Below are positions 17,745-24,829 of a stretch of DNA of 64,000 nucleotides, in pieces. Positions within the stretch are counted from its first letter, which is position 1. Each line of letters opens with the position of its first letter. A model generated the notes under the pieces. The model did not search any database. It was not told where the DNA came from and was given only the letters and a program-made list of their open reading frames with translations. Both the position numbers and the translations under genes were made by a program. This stretch comes from Acidobacteriota bacterium (GTDB lineage: Bacteria; Acidobacteriota; Thermoanaerobaculia; UBA5066; Gp7-AA6), in assembly GCA_027307335.1 (NCBI GenBank), contig DAHUXD010000013.1, positions 1 to 64,000 on the forward strand, read 5' to 3'.

Positions 17745-18533
17745 TCACAGCAGATCGGCGAAATGCGGGCGGGCCCGCGAAAACAGCGCGGCGCCCGCCA
17801 GGGCCGCCAGGGCGCTCGCGGCCGCGAGTCCCGCGAGCGGCGCGGCCGGCGGCGGCGCGTGGAGCGTGAACGCGCGCCGGTACAGGTCGACGAGAGCGCT
17901 CACGGGATTCGCGTCGATCCAGGGGCGAAACCGCGCCGGCACGAGCGACGCGGGGTACACGATCGGCGTCGCATAGAACGCGACCGTCAGCGCGATCCCG
18001 ATCGCGTGCGCGGTGTCGCGGAGAAACACGGTCAGCGTGGCGGCGATGCAGCCGAGGCCGAAGGTCAGGAGCCCCTGCAGGACGAGCGCCGGCCCGACGA
18101 GCCAGAGCCAGGCCGGCGATAAGTGGCCGAGGAGCGCCACGTACACGCCGTACACCGCGAGGGCGATGACCTCGTTGACCATCGCGGCGAGGACGACCGA
18201 CAGCACGAGCATCTCGAGCGGGAAGACGGTCTTCTTCACCATAGGGGCGTTGTCGATGAGGCAGGAGGACGACCGCGAGATTCCCTCCGAGATCGCCATC
18301 CACGGCAGGAGCCCCGCCATGAGAAACTCGGGGAAGCTCGCGTAAGCGGGATCGACGGGGACCCGGAGCACCAGGCCGAAGACGCCCGTATAGAGCAGCA
18401 TCCAGAGGATCGGCATCGCGAACGCCCAGAGGATGCCGAGGCCGGAGCCGGCATAGCGCGCCCGCACGTCGCGCGTGACCATCTCCTTGAGCAGGAAGAG
18501 CTTGGAAGCGAAGGGGCTCGCGTGTTCCGGCAT
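17745..18533 (-). CDS. Polysaccharide ABC transporter permease, Wzm-like (ABC-2)
   Basis: 262 residues, ATG at 18533 with GAGG upstream. Starts with the conserved cytoplasmic segment KLFLLKEMVTRDVRARYAGS, then GLGILWAFAMPILWMLLYTG and about six hydrophobic helices, including the amphipathic FPEFLMAGLLPWMAISEGIS and the FPLEMLVLSVVLAAMVNEVI block; this is the Wzm/TagG family order. It forms the membrane channel for an undecaprenyl-linked glycan and needs a Wzt-type ATPase. The likely partner is the gene at 7097-8344, in the same direction but separated by three exported-protein genes and the radical SAM gene. Transcribed from a good promoter in the divergent gap with the XRE gene. Confidence 0.88.
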   Translation of the reverse strand: MPEHASPFASKLFLLKEMVTRDVRARYAGSGLGILWAFAMPILWMLLYTGVFGLVLRVPVDPAYASFPEFLMAGLLPWMAISEGISRSSSCLIDNAPMVKKTVFPLEMLVLSVVLAAMVNEVIALAVYGVYVALLGHLSPAWLWLVGPALVLQGLLTFGLGCIAATLTVFLRDTAHAIGIALTVAFYATPIVYPASLVPARFRPWIDANPVSALVDLYRRAFTLHAPPPAAPLAGLAAASALAALAGAALFSRARPHFADLL

Positions 18534-18550
18534 GGGCCTCGAGGCGGCCG

Positions 18551-18579
18551 ATTATATTTCGATGCCGACCTATGGTCTA
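18551..18579 (-). promoter_or_regulatory. Sigma-70 promoter of the permease gene
   Basis: On the minus strand TAGACC and a perfect TATAAT (18556 to 18551) are spaced by 17 bases; the predicted transcript would start about 10 bases before the ATG at 18533. The 67-bp gap is shared with the divergent XRE gene, so both could be controlled from the same site. Confidence 0.65.
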
Positions 18580-18600
18580 ATAGCATTTCCGGAAAAACAC

Positions 18601-18990
18601 ATGTCTTCCCACTCGCCCCGCAAGATCGCTCTCGTCGGATCCCGAATTCGCGAACTGCGGAAGGGACGTCACCTCACGCAGACCGAGCTCTCGGAGAAGA
18701 TCGGCGTCGCCCAGTCGGATCTCTCGCGGATGGAGCAGGGCGAATACAAGGTCGGCCTCGACACTCTCTTCAAGATCCTGCAGGTCTTCGATCTGAAGAT
18801 GGGCGAGTTCTTCGGCGAGACCGAGTCGCCCGCGGAGCGCGAATCGCGCGAGCTCGTCACGGAATTTCAGATGCTGTCGGAGGAGGCCCGCCAGGAAGTG
18901 CGCGACTTCGTCCGCTTCAAGAAGCTCCAGGAGACGACCGAGGAATCGTCGAGTGACACGGCGCACGTCAACGAGCGGGACGAGGAATAA
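18601..18990 (+). CDS. XRE-family HTH transcriptional regulator
   Basis: 129 residues. ATG at 18601 is preferred, with GGAAAA upstream; an ATG at 18562 would overlap the putative divergent promoter. Residues about 10-70 form an HTH_3 domain: VGSRIRELRKGRHLTQTELS, EKIGVAQSDLSRMEQGEYKV and a following LFKILQVFDLKMGEFF helix. The acidic C-terminal tail (MLSEEARQEVRDFVRFKKLQ) is predicted helical and may dimerise. It is divergent from the Wzm-like permease gene and 61 bp ahead of a TPR protein. A role in controlling the surface-glycan locus and itself is inferred only from position. Confidence 0.85.
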   Translation: MSSHSPRKIALVGSRIRELRKGRHLTQTELSEKIGVAQSDLSRMEQGEYKVGLDTLFKILQVFDLKMGEFFGETESPAERESRELVTEFQMLSEEARQEVRDFVRFKKLQETTEESSSDTAHVNERDEE

Positions 18991-18995
18991 AAGCC

Positions 18996-19023
18996 TTGAG
19001 TTGGAGACCTCAGAGCCTAGAAT
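18996..19023 (+). promoter_or_regulatory. Sigma-70-type promoter of the TPR gene
   Basis: TTGAGT at 18996-19001 and TAGAAT at 19018-19023 are 16 bases apart, just after the XRE stop at 18990 and about 28 bases before the chosen ATG at 19052. The TPR and secreted-protein genes can therefore be expressed apart from the regulator. Confidence 0.6.
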
Positions 19024-19051
19024 GACCGGATGGGGCTCCGGGCCGGAGGAC

Positions 19052-19954
19052 ATGAGCGACCGGCGTAAACACCTCGAGTTTCTGCGCAAGACCGCCCGCG
19101 ACGCGATCTGGAGCGGAGACTACGAGCGCGCGTTGACTCTCTACGAGGACGGGCTCGCGCTCGCCCGCTCGTGGAAGGACCGCGAGCTCGAGGACCTCTT
19201 CACCTGCAACCGCGCGACGACTCTCCTCGAGATGGACCGGCAGGACTTCGACCTGTCCCGGCTGAAGGAGATCGTCCTGCGCAGCCCCCGCAGCCCGAAC
19301 GCCGTGCTCGCGGGCTACGCCGCGGCCCACGCGCACGAGGTGCGCGGGGAATACGGGAAGGCGTCCTTCTACGCCCAGGGCGCGCTCCAGAAGAGCCGGG
19401 AGCTCGGCCTCGAGGAGTGGACCGCGGCGTCGCTCAACCTGCTCGCGAATCTCGAGCTCCACGAGAGCCGGTTCGAGCAGGCGCGCGGCCTCTTCCAGGA
19501 GGCGCTCGACCGCTTCGAATCGGAAGGCCGCGCCGAGTGCGCCGAGGCGGCCGTCGTCGCGGACAACCTGGGGTACTGCCACATCGCGCTCGACGCGGTT
19601 CCCGTCGGCCTGCCGCTCGTCGAGCGCTCGCTGCGGCTCCTTGAGGGGCTCGGCTCGCGCCAGGCGATGGACTATCCGTGCCTCGACCTGTGCTTCGCGT
19701 CGCTGAAGCTGTCGAAGATCGACGCGGCGGAGACGTGGGGCACGCGCGCCCTCGAGCTCGGACGCGAGTTCGGCCGCAACGACGTCGTGAAGAACGCGCA
19801 CTACCTGCTCGCCGAGACCTACGGCGAGATGGGACGCGAGAGCGCGGCCGACGAGCACTACGAGGCGCTCGCGTCGTACTACCCGGATTTCCCGGCCTTG
19901 AAGAACTACCTCCATCAGATCAGCCTCATGGGGCTGATCAACCTGAGAGCCTGA
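19052..19954 (+). CDS. TPR-repeat protein
   Basis: 300 residues. Of three in-frame ATGs (18953, 19022, 19052) the last is preferred, because GGAGGAC sits directly before it; the first would overlap the XRE gene. The protein is almost entirely helical with TPR units: AIWSGDYERALTLYEDGLAL, HEVRGEYGKASFYAQGALQK, ANLELHESRFEQARGLFQEA and LAETYGEMGRESAADEHYEA. No signal peptide or enzymatic domain, so it is a cytosolic scaffold or regulator of the MalT/Rgg-like TPR type. Its stop overlaps the start of a secreted protein gene, implying co-translation. XRE plus TPR neighbours often act together, but no direct evidence is present here. Confidence 0.82.
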   Translation: MSDRRKHLEFLRKTARDAIWSGDYERALTLYEDGLALARSWKDRELEDLFTCNRATTLLEMDRQDFDLSRLKEIVLRSPRSPNAVLAGYAAAHAHEVRGEYGKASFYAQGALQKSRELGLEEWTAASLNLLANLELHESRFEQARGLFQEALDRFESEGRAECAEAAVVADNLGYCHIALDAVPVGLPLVERSLRLLEGLGSRQAMDYPCLDLCFASLKLSKIDAAETWGTRALELGREFGRNDVVKNAHYLLAETYGEMGRESAADEHYEALASYYPDFPALKNYLHQISLMGLINLRA

Positions 19955-21051
19955 TGCGGCGCGCGCGTTTTCTCCCGCTCTTCGCCGCGCTGGCGCTCCT
20001 CCTCCCGGCGGGCGCCGCGCGCGCGCTCGAGGAGGTGTCGCTCCTGACGACCGACGGGACGCTGCACGACCTGCGCGCGGGCACGGCGATCGAGCTCGGC
20101 GTGGACGGTCCCGGCATCCGCCCCGATTCGAATCTGATCGAGTGGGCCGCGAAGGCGCAGGATGGCACGGTGTCCCTCGCCATCCTTCCGGACACCGTCT
20201 CCTCCGCGGTCAAGCACGACCTGCAGCTCGCCTTCGACGACCAGACGGCGACCCTGCTTCTCCTGTGGACGGAAGATGGGCCGTACTCGCAGGTGCGCGT
20301 GGGAACGCTCAATGCCGGCGTCTGGACCAACGCGGGACTGCTGCCGAGCCAGGGTCTCTCGCATGCGTACAACGCGCGCATGCTCGTCACCCACCAGCCG
20401 GTCTTCTGGCTCGACGAGACCGGCACGCCCCAGTCGAAGACGACCTCGATCCTCTCGATCGTGTGGTGGGAGGAGGCGCTCGTCGGCCAGGCGCGCCTGG
20501 CGACGGTGTTCCTCGACGAGCAGAGCTTCGATCCCGCGAACGTGACCGTCTACGACCTGCCGGCGATGACGGGCGGCGGCGGCCCGGTGTCCTACGACGG
20601 CATCCCCGACGGCGCCTATCTCTATCCGGCCGTGCAGGCCGACGGCCTGTCGGGCGCCGTGCTCGCGAGCTTCGCCGACTTGAACGCCCAGAAGGAGCGC
20701 GTGCTCCGCCTCCAGTTCCCGAACAACTGGGGCAAGCCCTCGGACCCGGACCCGAACTCGCCGAACAGCGTCAACTGGAAGCGCCGCCACATCCCGATCG
20801 TCGGCATCGCGAGCGAGGGACCGGTCAACCGCATGGCGCCGCAGGTGGCCGACACGCGCGACGGCGTGCGGACGACCATCGGCCGCGGCTACGCGCCGAC
20901 GCTGTCGTGGGGCAACTCGGCGTCCTCCTCCGTCAACTACACGCGCTGGAACGGCGCGGACTGGGATCCGATCCGCTCGATCGCCATCGACGACACGATG
21001 ACCTACGAGCACGCGCTCGATCTCGTGTCCGGCATGGCGCAGCGCAACTAG
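19954..21051 (+). CDS. Exported protein of unknown function
   Basis: 365 residues from ATG at 19954, inside the TGATG junction with the TPR gene. N-terminal signal peptide RFLPLFAALALLLPAGAARA, cleaved near residue 24. The mature part is rich in beta-strand and Trp/Tyr residues, with repeating phrases such as TATLLLLWTEDGPYSQVRVG, TSILSIVWWEEALVGQARLA and GAVLASFADLNAQKERVLRL spaced like propeller blades. I do not recognise a named family. Co-translation with a TPR protein and proximity to the glycan locus suggest a periplasmic or surface role. A 6-bp UUC-looped hairpin follows the stop at 21066-21080. Confidence 0.75.
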   Translation: MRRARFLPLFAALALLLPAGAARALEEVSLLTTDGTLHDLRAGTAIELGVDGPGIRPDSNLIEWAAKAQDGTVSLAILPDTVSSAVKHDLQLAFDDQTATLLLLWTEDGPYSQVRVGTLNAGVWTNAGLLPSQGLSHAYNARMLVTHQPVFWLDETGTPQSKTTSILSIVWWEEALVGQARLATVFLDEQSFDPANVTVYDLPAMTGGGGPVSYDGIPDGAYLYPAVQADGLSGAVLASFADLNAQKERVLRLQFPNNWGKPSDPDPNSPNSVNWKRRHIPIVGIASEGPVNRMAPQVADTRDGVRTTIGRGYAPTLSWGNSASSSVNYTRWNGADWDPIRSIAIDDTMTYEHALDLVSGMAQRN

Positions 21052-21059
21052 CTCGGATT

Positions 21060-21118
21060 CTGAGCGGCCGCTTCGCGGCCAACCGGACAGAGAGGGAACG
21101 TCTCTTCCGGACTCTCTT
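21060..21118. repeat. Intergenic hairpin repeat, copy A
   Basis: After the stop at 21051 lies GGCCGC-TTC-GCGGCC (21066-21080) followed by a GAGAGGGAA...GTCTCT...CTCTCTTCC block. The same order of elements recurs after the gene ending at 27760 (27757-27820). The two copies are diverged but share the core GAGAGGGAAnGTCTCT. Confidence 0.45.
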
Positions 21119-21140
21119 CCACGAATCAAGATCAAACCGT

Positions 21141-21146
21141 TAGAAT
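21141..21146 (+). promoter_or_regulatory. TAGAAT -10-like box upstream of bcp
   Basis: TAGAATCCGC at 21141-21150, 25 bases before the bcp ATG; the same ten bases precede rpmE and murA. No good -35 hexamer is seen. Confidence 0.45.
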
Positions 21147-21171
21147 CCGCCTCCTTCAGCAGGGAGGCGAG

Positions 21172-21639
21172 ATGGCTCTTCTCGAGGTCGGCGACAAGGC
21201 TCCCGCATTCCGGGCGAAGGATCAGGAAGGCGAGACGGTCTCGCTCTCGGATTTCAAGGGAAAGAAGCTCGTTCTCTACTTCTACCCGAAGGACGACACG
21301 CCGGGCTGCACGAAGGAAGCGTGCTCGTTCCGGGACGGCTGGTTGAAGTTCCGCAAGCGCGGCATCGCCGTCCTCGGCGTCTCGACCGACGACGAGAAGT
21401 CGCACCGGAAGTTCGCCGACAAGTTCTCGCTGCCGTTCCCGCTCCTCGCCGACCCGGAGAAGAAGATCGTGACCGACTACGGCGTCTGGGGCGAGAAGAG
21501 CATGTACGGGCGGAAGTACATGGGCACGCACCGCGTCACGTACGTCATCGACGAGAAGGGAAAGATCGCCGCGGTGTGGCCGAAGGTGAAGCCGGACGGC
21601 CACGCGGACGAGATCCTCGAGGCGATCTCTTCGACGTAG
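21172..21639 (+). CDS. bcp: Thioredoxin-dependent thiol peroxidase (Bcp/PrxQ)
   Basis: 155 residues, ATG at 21172 preceded by GGGAGGCGAG. Full-length PrxQ-type peroxiredoxin: [40 protein letters not shown] with peroxidatic Cys46 and a resolving Cys51 five residues later, then [20 protein letters not shown] and the C-terminal [14 protein letters not shown]. It reduces hydrogen peroxide and alkyl hydroperoxides in the cytosol using thioredoxin. Its TAG stop forms the left end of a REP-like palindrome shared with the convergent dnaJ gene. Confidence 0.95.
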   Translation: MALLEVGDKAPAFRAKDQEGETVSLSDFKGKKLVLYFYPKDDTPGCTKEACSFRDGWLKFRKRGIAVLGVSTDDEKSHRKFADKFSLPFPLLADPEKKIVTDYGVWGEKSMYGRKYMGTHRVTYVIDEKGKIAAVWPKVKPDGHADEILEAISST

Positions 21640-21687
21640 GGGCGGGGCTTGCCCCCGCCCGCGGGCGGCCGCGAGGGCCGCCCCTAC
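21636..21687. repeat. REP-like palindrome, copy 1 (supplies two stop codons)
   Basis: About 52 bp beginning GTAGGGGCGG and ending CCGCCCCTAC, with internal GC-rich inverted repeats (CTTGCCCCCGC, GCGGGCGGCCGCGAGGGCC). Its left TAG is the bcp stop and its right CTA is the reversed TAG stop of dnaJ. A 48-bp near-identical copy lies at 55094-55141. Between convergent genes it could also act as a bidirectional terminator. Confidence 0.8.
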
Positions 21688-22730
21688 AGTCCCTTCGGCA
21701 GGTCGGCTCGCACGTCGGCGTCGTAGAGCGAGTCGAGCAGGGTCGCGGCGTCGGAGCCCGCGGGCGTCACGGTCTTCGGCACCATCACGCGCACCGTGTA
21801 GATGTGGTCCCCGAGCTGCCCGGTCCGCGGGTCCTTCGCTCCGCGGCCGCGCAGACGGAACTTCTGGCGGCTCTGGGTCGACGGCGGCACCTTTGCGCGC
21901 ATCGTGCCGTGGATCGTCGGCACGTCGATCTCGGCGCCGGCATACGCCTCCTTCACGGTGACCGGCACGATGCCGTGGATGTCGTTGCCGTGGCGCTCGA
22001 AGTACGGATGAGGCGTGACGCGCACGGTGACGTAGAGGTCTCCCGCCGATCCGCCGGAGGCGCCCGACTCCCCCTTGCCCGGGATGCGGATCACGCCGCC
22101 GTCCTCGGTGCCCTCGGGGATCCGCACGCGGATGCGCTCGGACTCCGCCACGATGCCGGCGCCGCGGCACGTCGGACACGGGCCCTTCCCCTGGCGTCCG
22201 GTTCCGCCGCACGTCGGACACGCGGTCTCTCGCCGGAGCATCAGCGTCTGCGTGCCACCGAGGACCGCGTCCCGAAACGGCACTTCGATCTCGGCCTGCT
22301 TGTCGCCGCCGGGCTGAGGGCCGGCGGGCCGGCCGCCCCGCCGCCCGCCGAAGAGATTGCCGAAGATGTCGCCGAGGTCGCCCGACTCGAAGTGAAACGT
22401 CTCGAACGGCGAGCCCTGCCCGGCCCCGGCTCCCCCGAACCCTCCGCCGAACCCGCCTCCCGGCGCCCGGGGGTCGAATCCGGCGCCGCCGAACCCCGGC
22501 CCGGCGCCCGGCCCGGCATGACCGAACCGGTCGTAGGCCCGGCGCTTCTCCTCGTCCTTGAGGACCTCGTAGGCCTCCTGGACCTCCTGGAAGCGCTTCT
22601 GGGCGGCTTTGTCGCCTGGATTGACGTCCGGGTGGAGCTTCCGGGCCAGCCGGCGGTAGGCCTTCTTGATGTCGGCCTCCGAGGCCCCCCGGGCGACCCC
22701 CAGGACCTCGTAGTAGTCCCGCTTCGCCAT
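21684..22730 (-). CDS. dnaJ: DnaJ-type co-chaperone with a half zinc finger
   Basis: 348 residues, ATG at 22730. J domain 1-70 with HPD at 33-35 stimulates DnaK ATPase. A Gly/Phe-rich linker covers about 72-130. The cysteine-rich part has only two CxxCxGxG motifs (CPTCGGTG at 171 and CPTCRGAG at 185), where classical DnaJ has four, so one zinc site could form at most. The substrate-binding C-terminal domains follow ([60 protein letters not shown]). No grpE or dnaK is adjacent. It could be a second, specialised DnaJ. A TATAAT at 22748-22743 (minus strand) lies only 12 bases before the ATG. Confidence 0.88.
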   Translation of the reverse strand: MAKRDYYEVLGVARGASEADIKKAYRRLARKLHPDVNPGDKAAQKRFQEVQEAYEVLKDEEKRRAYDRFGHAGPGAGPGFGGAGFDPRAPGGGFGGGFGGAGAGQGSPFETFHFESGDLGDIFGNLFGGRRGGRPAGPQPGGDKQAEIEVPFRDAVLGGTQTLMLRRETACPTCGGTGRQGKGPCPTCRGAGIVAESERIRVRIPEGTEDGGVIRIPGKGESGASGGSAGDLYVTVRVTPHPYFERHGNDIHGIVPVTVKEAYAGAEIDVPTIHGTMRAKVPPSTQSRQKFRLRGRGAKDPRTGQLGDHIYTVRVMVPKTVTPAGSDAATLLDSLYDADVRADLPKGL

Positions 22731-22742
22731 GCCCTTGAAGGG

Positions 22743-22748
22743 ATTATA
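22743..22748 (-). promoter_or_regulatory. TATAAT -10 box of dnaJ
   Basis: A perfect TATAAT on the minus strand 12 bases before the dnaJ ATG, predicting a very short leader. No convincing -35 hexamer; no CIRCE-like inverted repeat in the gap. Confidence 0.5.
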
Positions 22749-22768
22749 GAAGAGCCCAAATTAGGCCA

Positions 22769-22796
22769 TTGACAGCCTGCGGAAGGCTAATATTAT
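22769..22796 (+). promoter_or_regulatory. Sigma-70 promoter of the Lrp/AsnC gene
   Basis: Perfect TTGACA (22769-22774) and TATTAT (22791-22796) separated by 16 bases in an AT-rich island; predicted start near 22803, about 48 bases before the ATG. The spacer carries an inverted repeat AGCCT-n5-AGGCT (22774-22788) that is a candidate autoregulatory operator. Confidence 0.8.
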
Positions 22797-22850
22797 TAGT
22801 CGTAACCTTCGAAGTATCTAATCTTATAAGGCTGAGTTTTAGACGCCGCC

Positions 22851-23354
22851 ATGAGCATCGACGAGATCGACCTGCGGATTCTGGACATGCTCCAGCGCAA
22901 CGGGAAGCTCTCGCAGGCCCGGATCGCGGGGGCCGTGGGCCTGACCACTCCGTCTGTCAACGAACGGATCAAGAAGATGGAGCGCCACGGCATGATCCGT
23001 GGATTCGTCGCGCTCCTCGATCACGAGAAGATGGGCCTGCCCCTGACGGCCTACGTGGACGTCAGCCTCGAGCACCCCCGGTTCGAGAAGGGATTCGTCG
23101 ACGATCTCGAGAAGCTCCTCGCCGTTCAGGAGTGTCATTACCTGGCCGGCGAATTCGGATACCGGCTGAAGGTCAAGGCGGCCGACCCCGCGGCGCTCGC
23201 GGATTTCCTCCAGCGGCGGGTGATGGGGATCAAGGGTGTGACGCGGATCCAGGCCCAGATCTCGCTGTCCTCGAAGAAGGATTCGACCCTGCTGCCGCTG
23301 ATCCCCGAGAAGCCCGAGGCGAAGGACGTCAAGGAGCCGAAGGAACCGAAGTAA
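22851..23354 (+). CDS. Lrp/AsnC-family transcriptional regulator
   Basis: 167 residues, ATG at 22851. N-terminal winged HTH: DEIDLRILDMLQRNGKLSQA, RIAGAVGLTTPSVNERIKKM. Residues about 65-145 are the RAM/ASNC ligand-binding domain (VDVSLEHPRFEKGFVDDLEK, QECHYLAGEFGYRLKVKAAD). A short lysine/proline-rich tail follows. Members sense amino acids and form octamers around DNA. The target is unknown; a strong promoter with an inverted repeat in its spacer is consistent with autoregulation. Proline dehydrogenase lies 1.5 kb downstream, so amino-acid catabolism is a possible target, but only by proximity. Confidence 0.9.
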   Translation: MSIDEIDLRILDMLQRNGKLSQARIAGAVGLTTPSVNERIKKMERHGMIRGFVALLDHEKMGLPLTAYVDVSLEHPRFEKGFVDDLEKLLAVQECHYLAGEFGYRLKVKAADPAALADFLQRRVMGIKGVTRIQAQISLSSKKDSTLLPLIPEKPEAKDVKEPKEPK

Positions 23355-23381
23355 CTCCTCCCGATCCCGGTTCCGTCCCGC

Positions 23382-23963
23382 CTAGAACCTCGCCACCAGT
23401 CCCGCATCCGCGTTGAAGAACTGCCGTCGCGGATCGGCGGAGATGTTGTGGTACGTCAGCCGCAGGACGATCTCGAGGTGCTTCATCACCCGGAACGTGC
23501 CGTCGACTCCCAGGTTGAAGCCGAAGTACTTCTTGTTCGGGTCCTGGTAGGCCTCGAAGCCCTCCGGCATCGGATCGGGACTGTACTGGTATCCCCCGAT
23601 CCCGCCGAAGATGCCTCCCGTGTAGAAGTCCTCGCCGAAGAGGTAGGACGCGTCGGCCGTGACGTAGTTCACATGCTCCTTCGCCGACGGGACGAACACC
23701 CCGTTGATCGTCTGACCGACGAGCGCCTGCTGCGTCCACATCGAGCCGTACGTGAAGCGCAGTAGCGCCTCGTGCTCGAAGTGGTAGTCGAAGAAGACCG
23801 TGTACTCGCTCGGCTTGAATCCGGAGAGGTTGAAGGAATGGCTGATGTCGTTGACGGATCCGTAGGTGGCGCCGATCCCGAACAGCTGCACCTGCGCCCG
23901 CGCCGGCATCGCGAGCACGAACCCCGCGAGCACGCCGAGCCCCCATCGTTTCCAGGTCCCCAC
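23382..23963 (-). CDS. Small outer-membrane beta-barrel-like protein
   Basis: 193 residues. Start is the GTG at 23963 with AGGAGG five bases upstream; it begins a signal peptide (KRWGLGVLAGFVLAMPARAQ). The mature part alternates polar and aromatic residues as in 8-stranded barrels: GATYGSVNDISHSFNLSGFK, EYTVFFDYHFEHEALLRFTY, NYVTADASYLFGEDFYTGGI, HLEIVLRLTYHNIS, and ends in ADAGLVARF with a C-terminal phenylalanine, the usual signal for outer-membrane insertion. No close family recognised. Monocistronic, convergent with the Lrp gene. Confidence 0.75.
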   Translation of the reverse strand: MGTWKRWGLGVLAGFVLAMPARAQVQLFGIGATYGSVNDISHSFNLSGFKPSEYTVFFDYHFEHEALLRFTYGSMWTQQALVGQTINGVFVPSAKEHVNYVTADASYLFGEDFYTGGIFGGIGGYQYSPDPMPEGFEAYQDPNKKYFGFNLGVDGTFRVMKHLEIVLRLTYHNISADPRRQFFNADAGLVARF

Positions 23964-24091
23964 ATCGCCTCCTCGTGTCGCCGCGATTCGATGTCGTCTC
24001 ACTCTAACGGATAAACGCGCCGCCGCGAGCGGATACAATCGCGCCGCTTTCCAGTTGTACGGAGGCCGCCACGCCAACGCCGGGGACAACG

Positions 24092-24829
24092 TTGCTCGCC
24101 CCGCTCGCGCGCCGCGCGGCGAGCTTCCTTTTTCCCTCCCGCTGTCTCGCGTGCGACGCGGGCTTCGTCGAACGCCTCTGGCAGGGCGGCGTGTGCGACG
24201 CCTGCTGGAGCGCGATCCCGCCGCTCGCGGCCCCGCGTTGCGCCCGCTGCGACGAAGCGCTCCCGGGAGCGGAGGCGGACGCGCGCTGCGGCCGCTGCCT
24301 GCTCGACCCGCCGGCCTTCGACGCGCTGCGCGCCGCGGCCCCGTACGCGGGCTCCGCCCGCCGGATCCTCCTCGCGTTCAAGTTCCGGGGCGCCGACTAT
24401 CTCGCCGAGCGTCTCGCCGGAGCGATGTCGGCCCGGCTGCCCTCCCCCGATGCAGACGAGGTCGTTGCCGTGCCCGCGACCGCGCGGAGGCGCCGGGAGC
24501 GCGGCTACCATCCGGCCGCCCTCCTCGCAGCCGCCCTGGCGCGGCACCTCGATCGGCCACATCGATCCGCGCGGCTCCGCAAGGTCCGCGAGACCGAGCG
24601 GCAGAGCCTGGTCCCCGCGGCCCGCCGGACCGCCAACGTTCGCCGGGCCTTCGCGGTGGAGGGAACGCCGGCCTCGCGCGTGCTCCTCGTCGACGACGTC
24701 GCGACGTCCGGCGCGACGGCCCGGGAGTGCGCGGCGCGCCTGCGGGCCGCCGGCGCGGAGCGGGTCGTCGTGTGGTGTTTCGCCCGCGCCTCGCGAACGG
24801 ACGTCTTCGACCCGGAGACCGGGCCATGA
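24092..24829 (+). CDS. comF: ComF-family phosphoribosyltransferase-like protein
   Basis: 245 residues from a TTG at 24092 with GGGGAC upstream; no ATG or GTG lies closer in frame, so the start is uncertain. Four Cys pairs in the N-terminal third (CLAC, CDAC, CARC, CGRC) form the double zinc ribbon of ComF/GntX proteins. The C-terminal part has the PRPP loop VLLVDDVATSGAT, and FKFRGADYLAERLAG and ARRRRERGYHPA typical of the family. ComF is needed for DNA uptake in competent bacteria; many homologues have unknown roles. Its TGA overlaps the ATG of proline dehydrogenase. Confidence 0.85.
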   Translation: MLAPLARRAASFLFPSRCLACDAGFVERLWQGGVCDACWSAIPPLAAPRCARCDEALPGAEADARCGRCLLDPPAFDALRAAAPYAGSARRILLAFKFRGADYLAERLAGAMSARLPSPDADEVVAVPATARRRRERGYHPAALLAAALARHLDRPHRSARLRKVRETERQSLVPAARRTANVRRAFAVEGTPASRVLLVDDVATSGATARECAARLRAAGAERVVVWCFARASRTDVFDPETGP

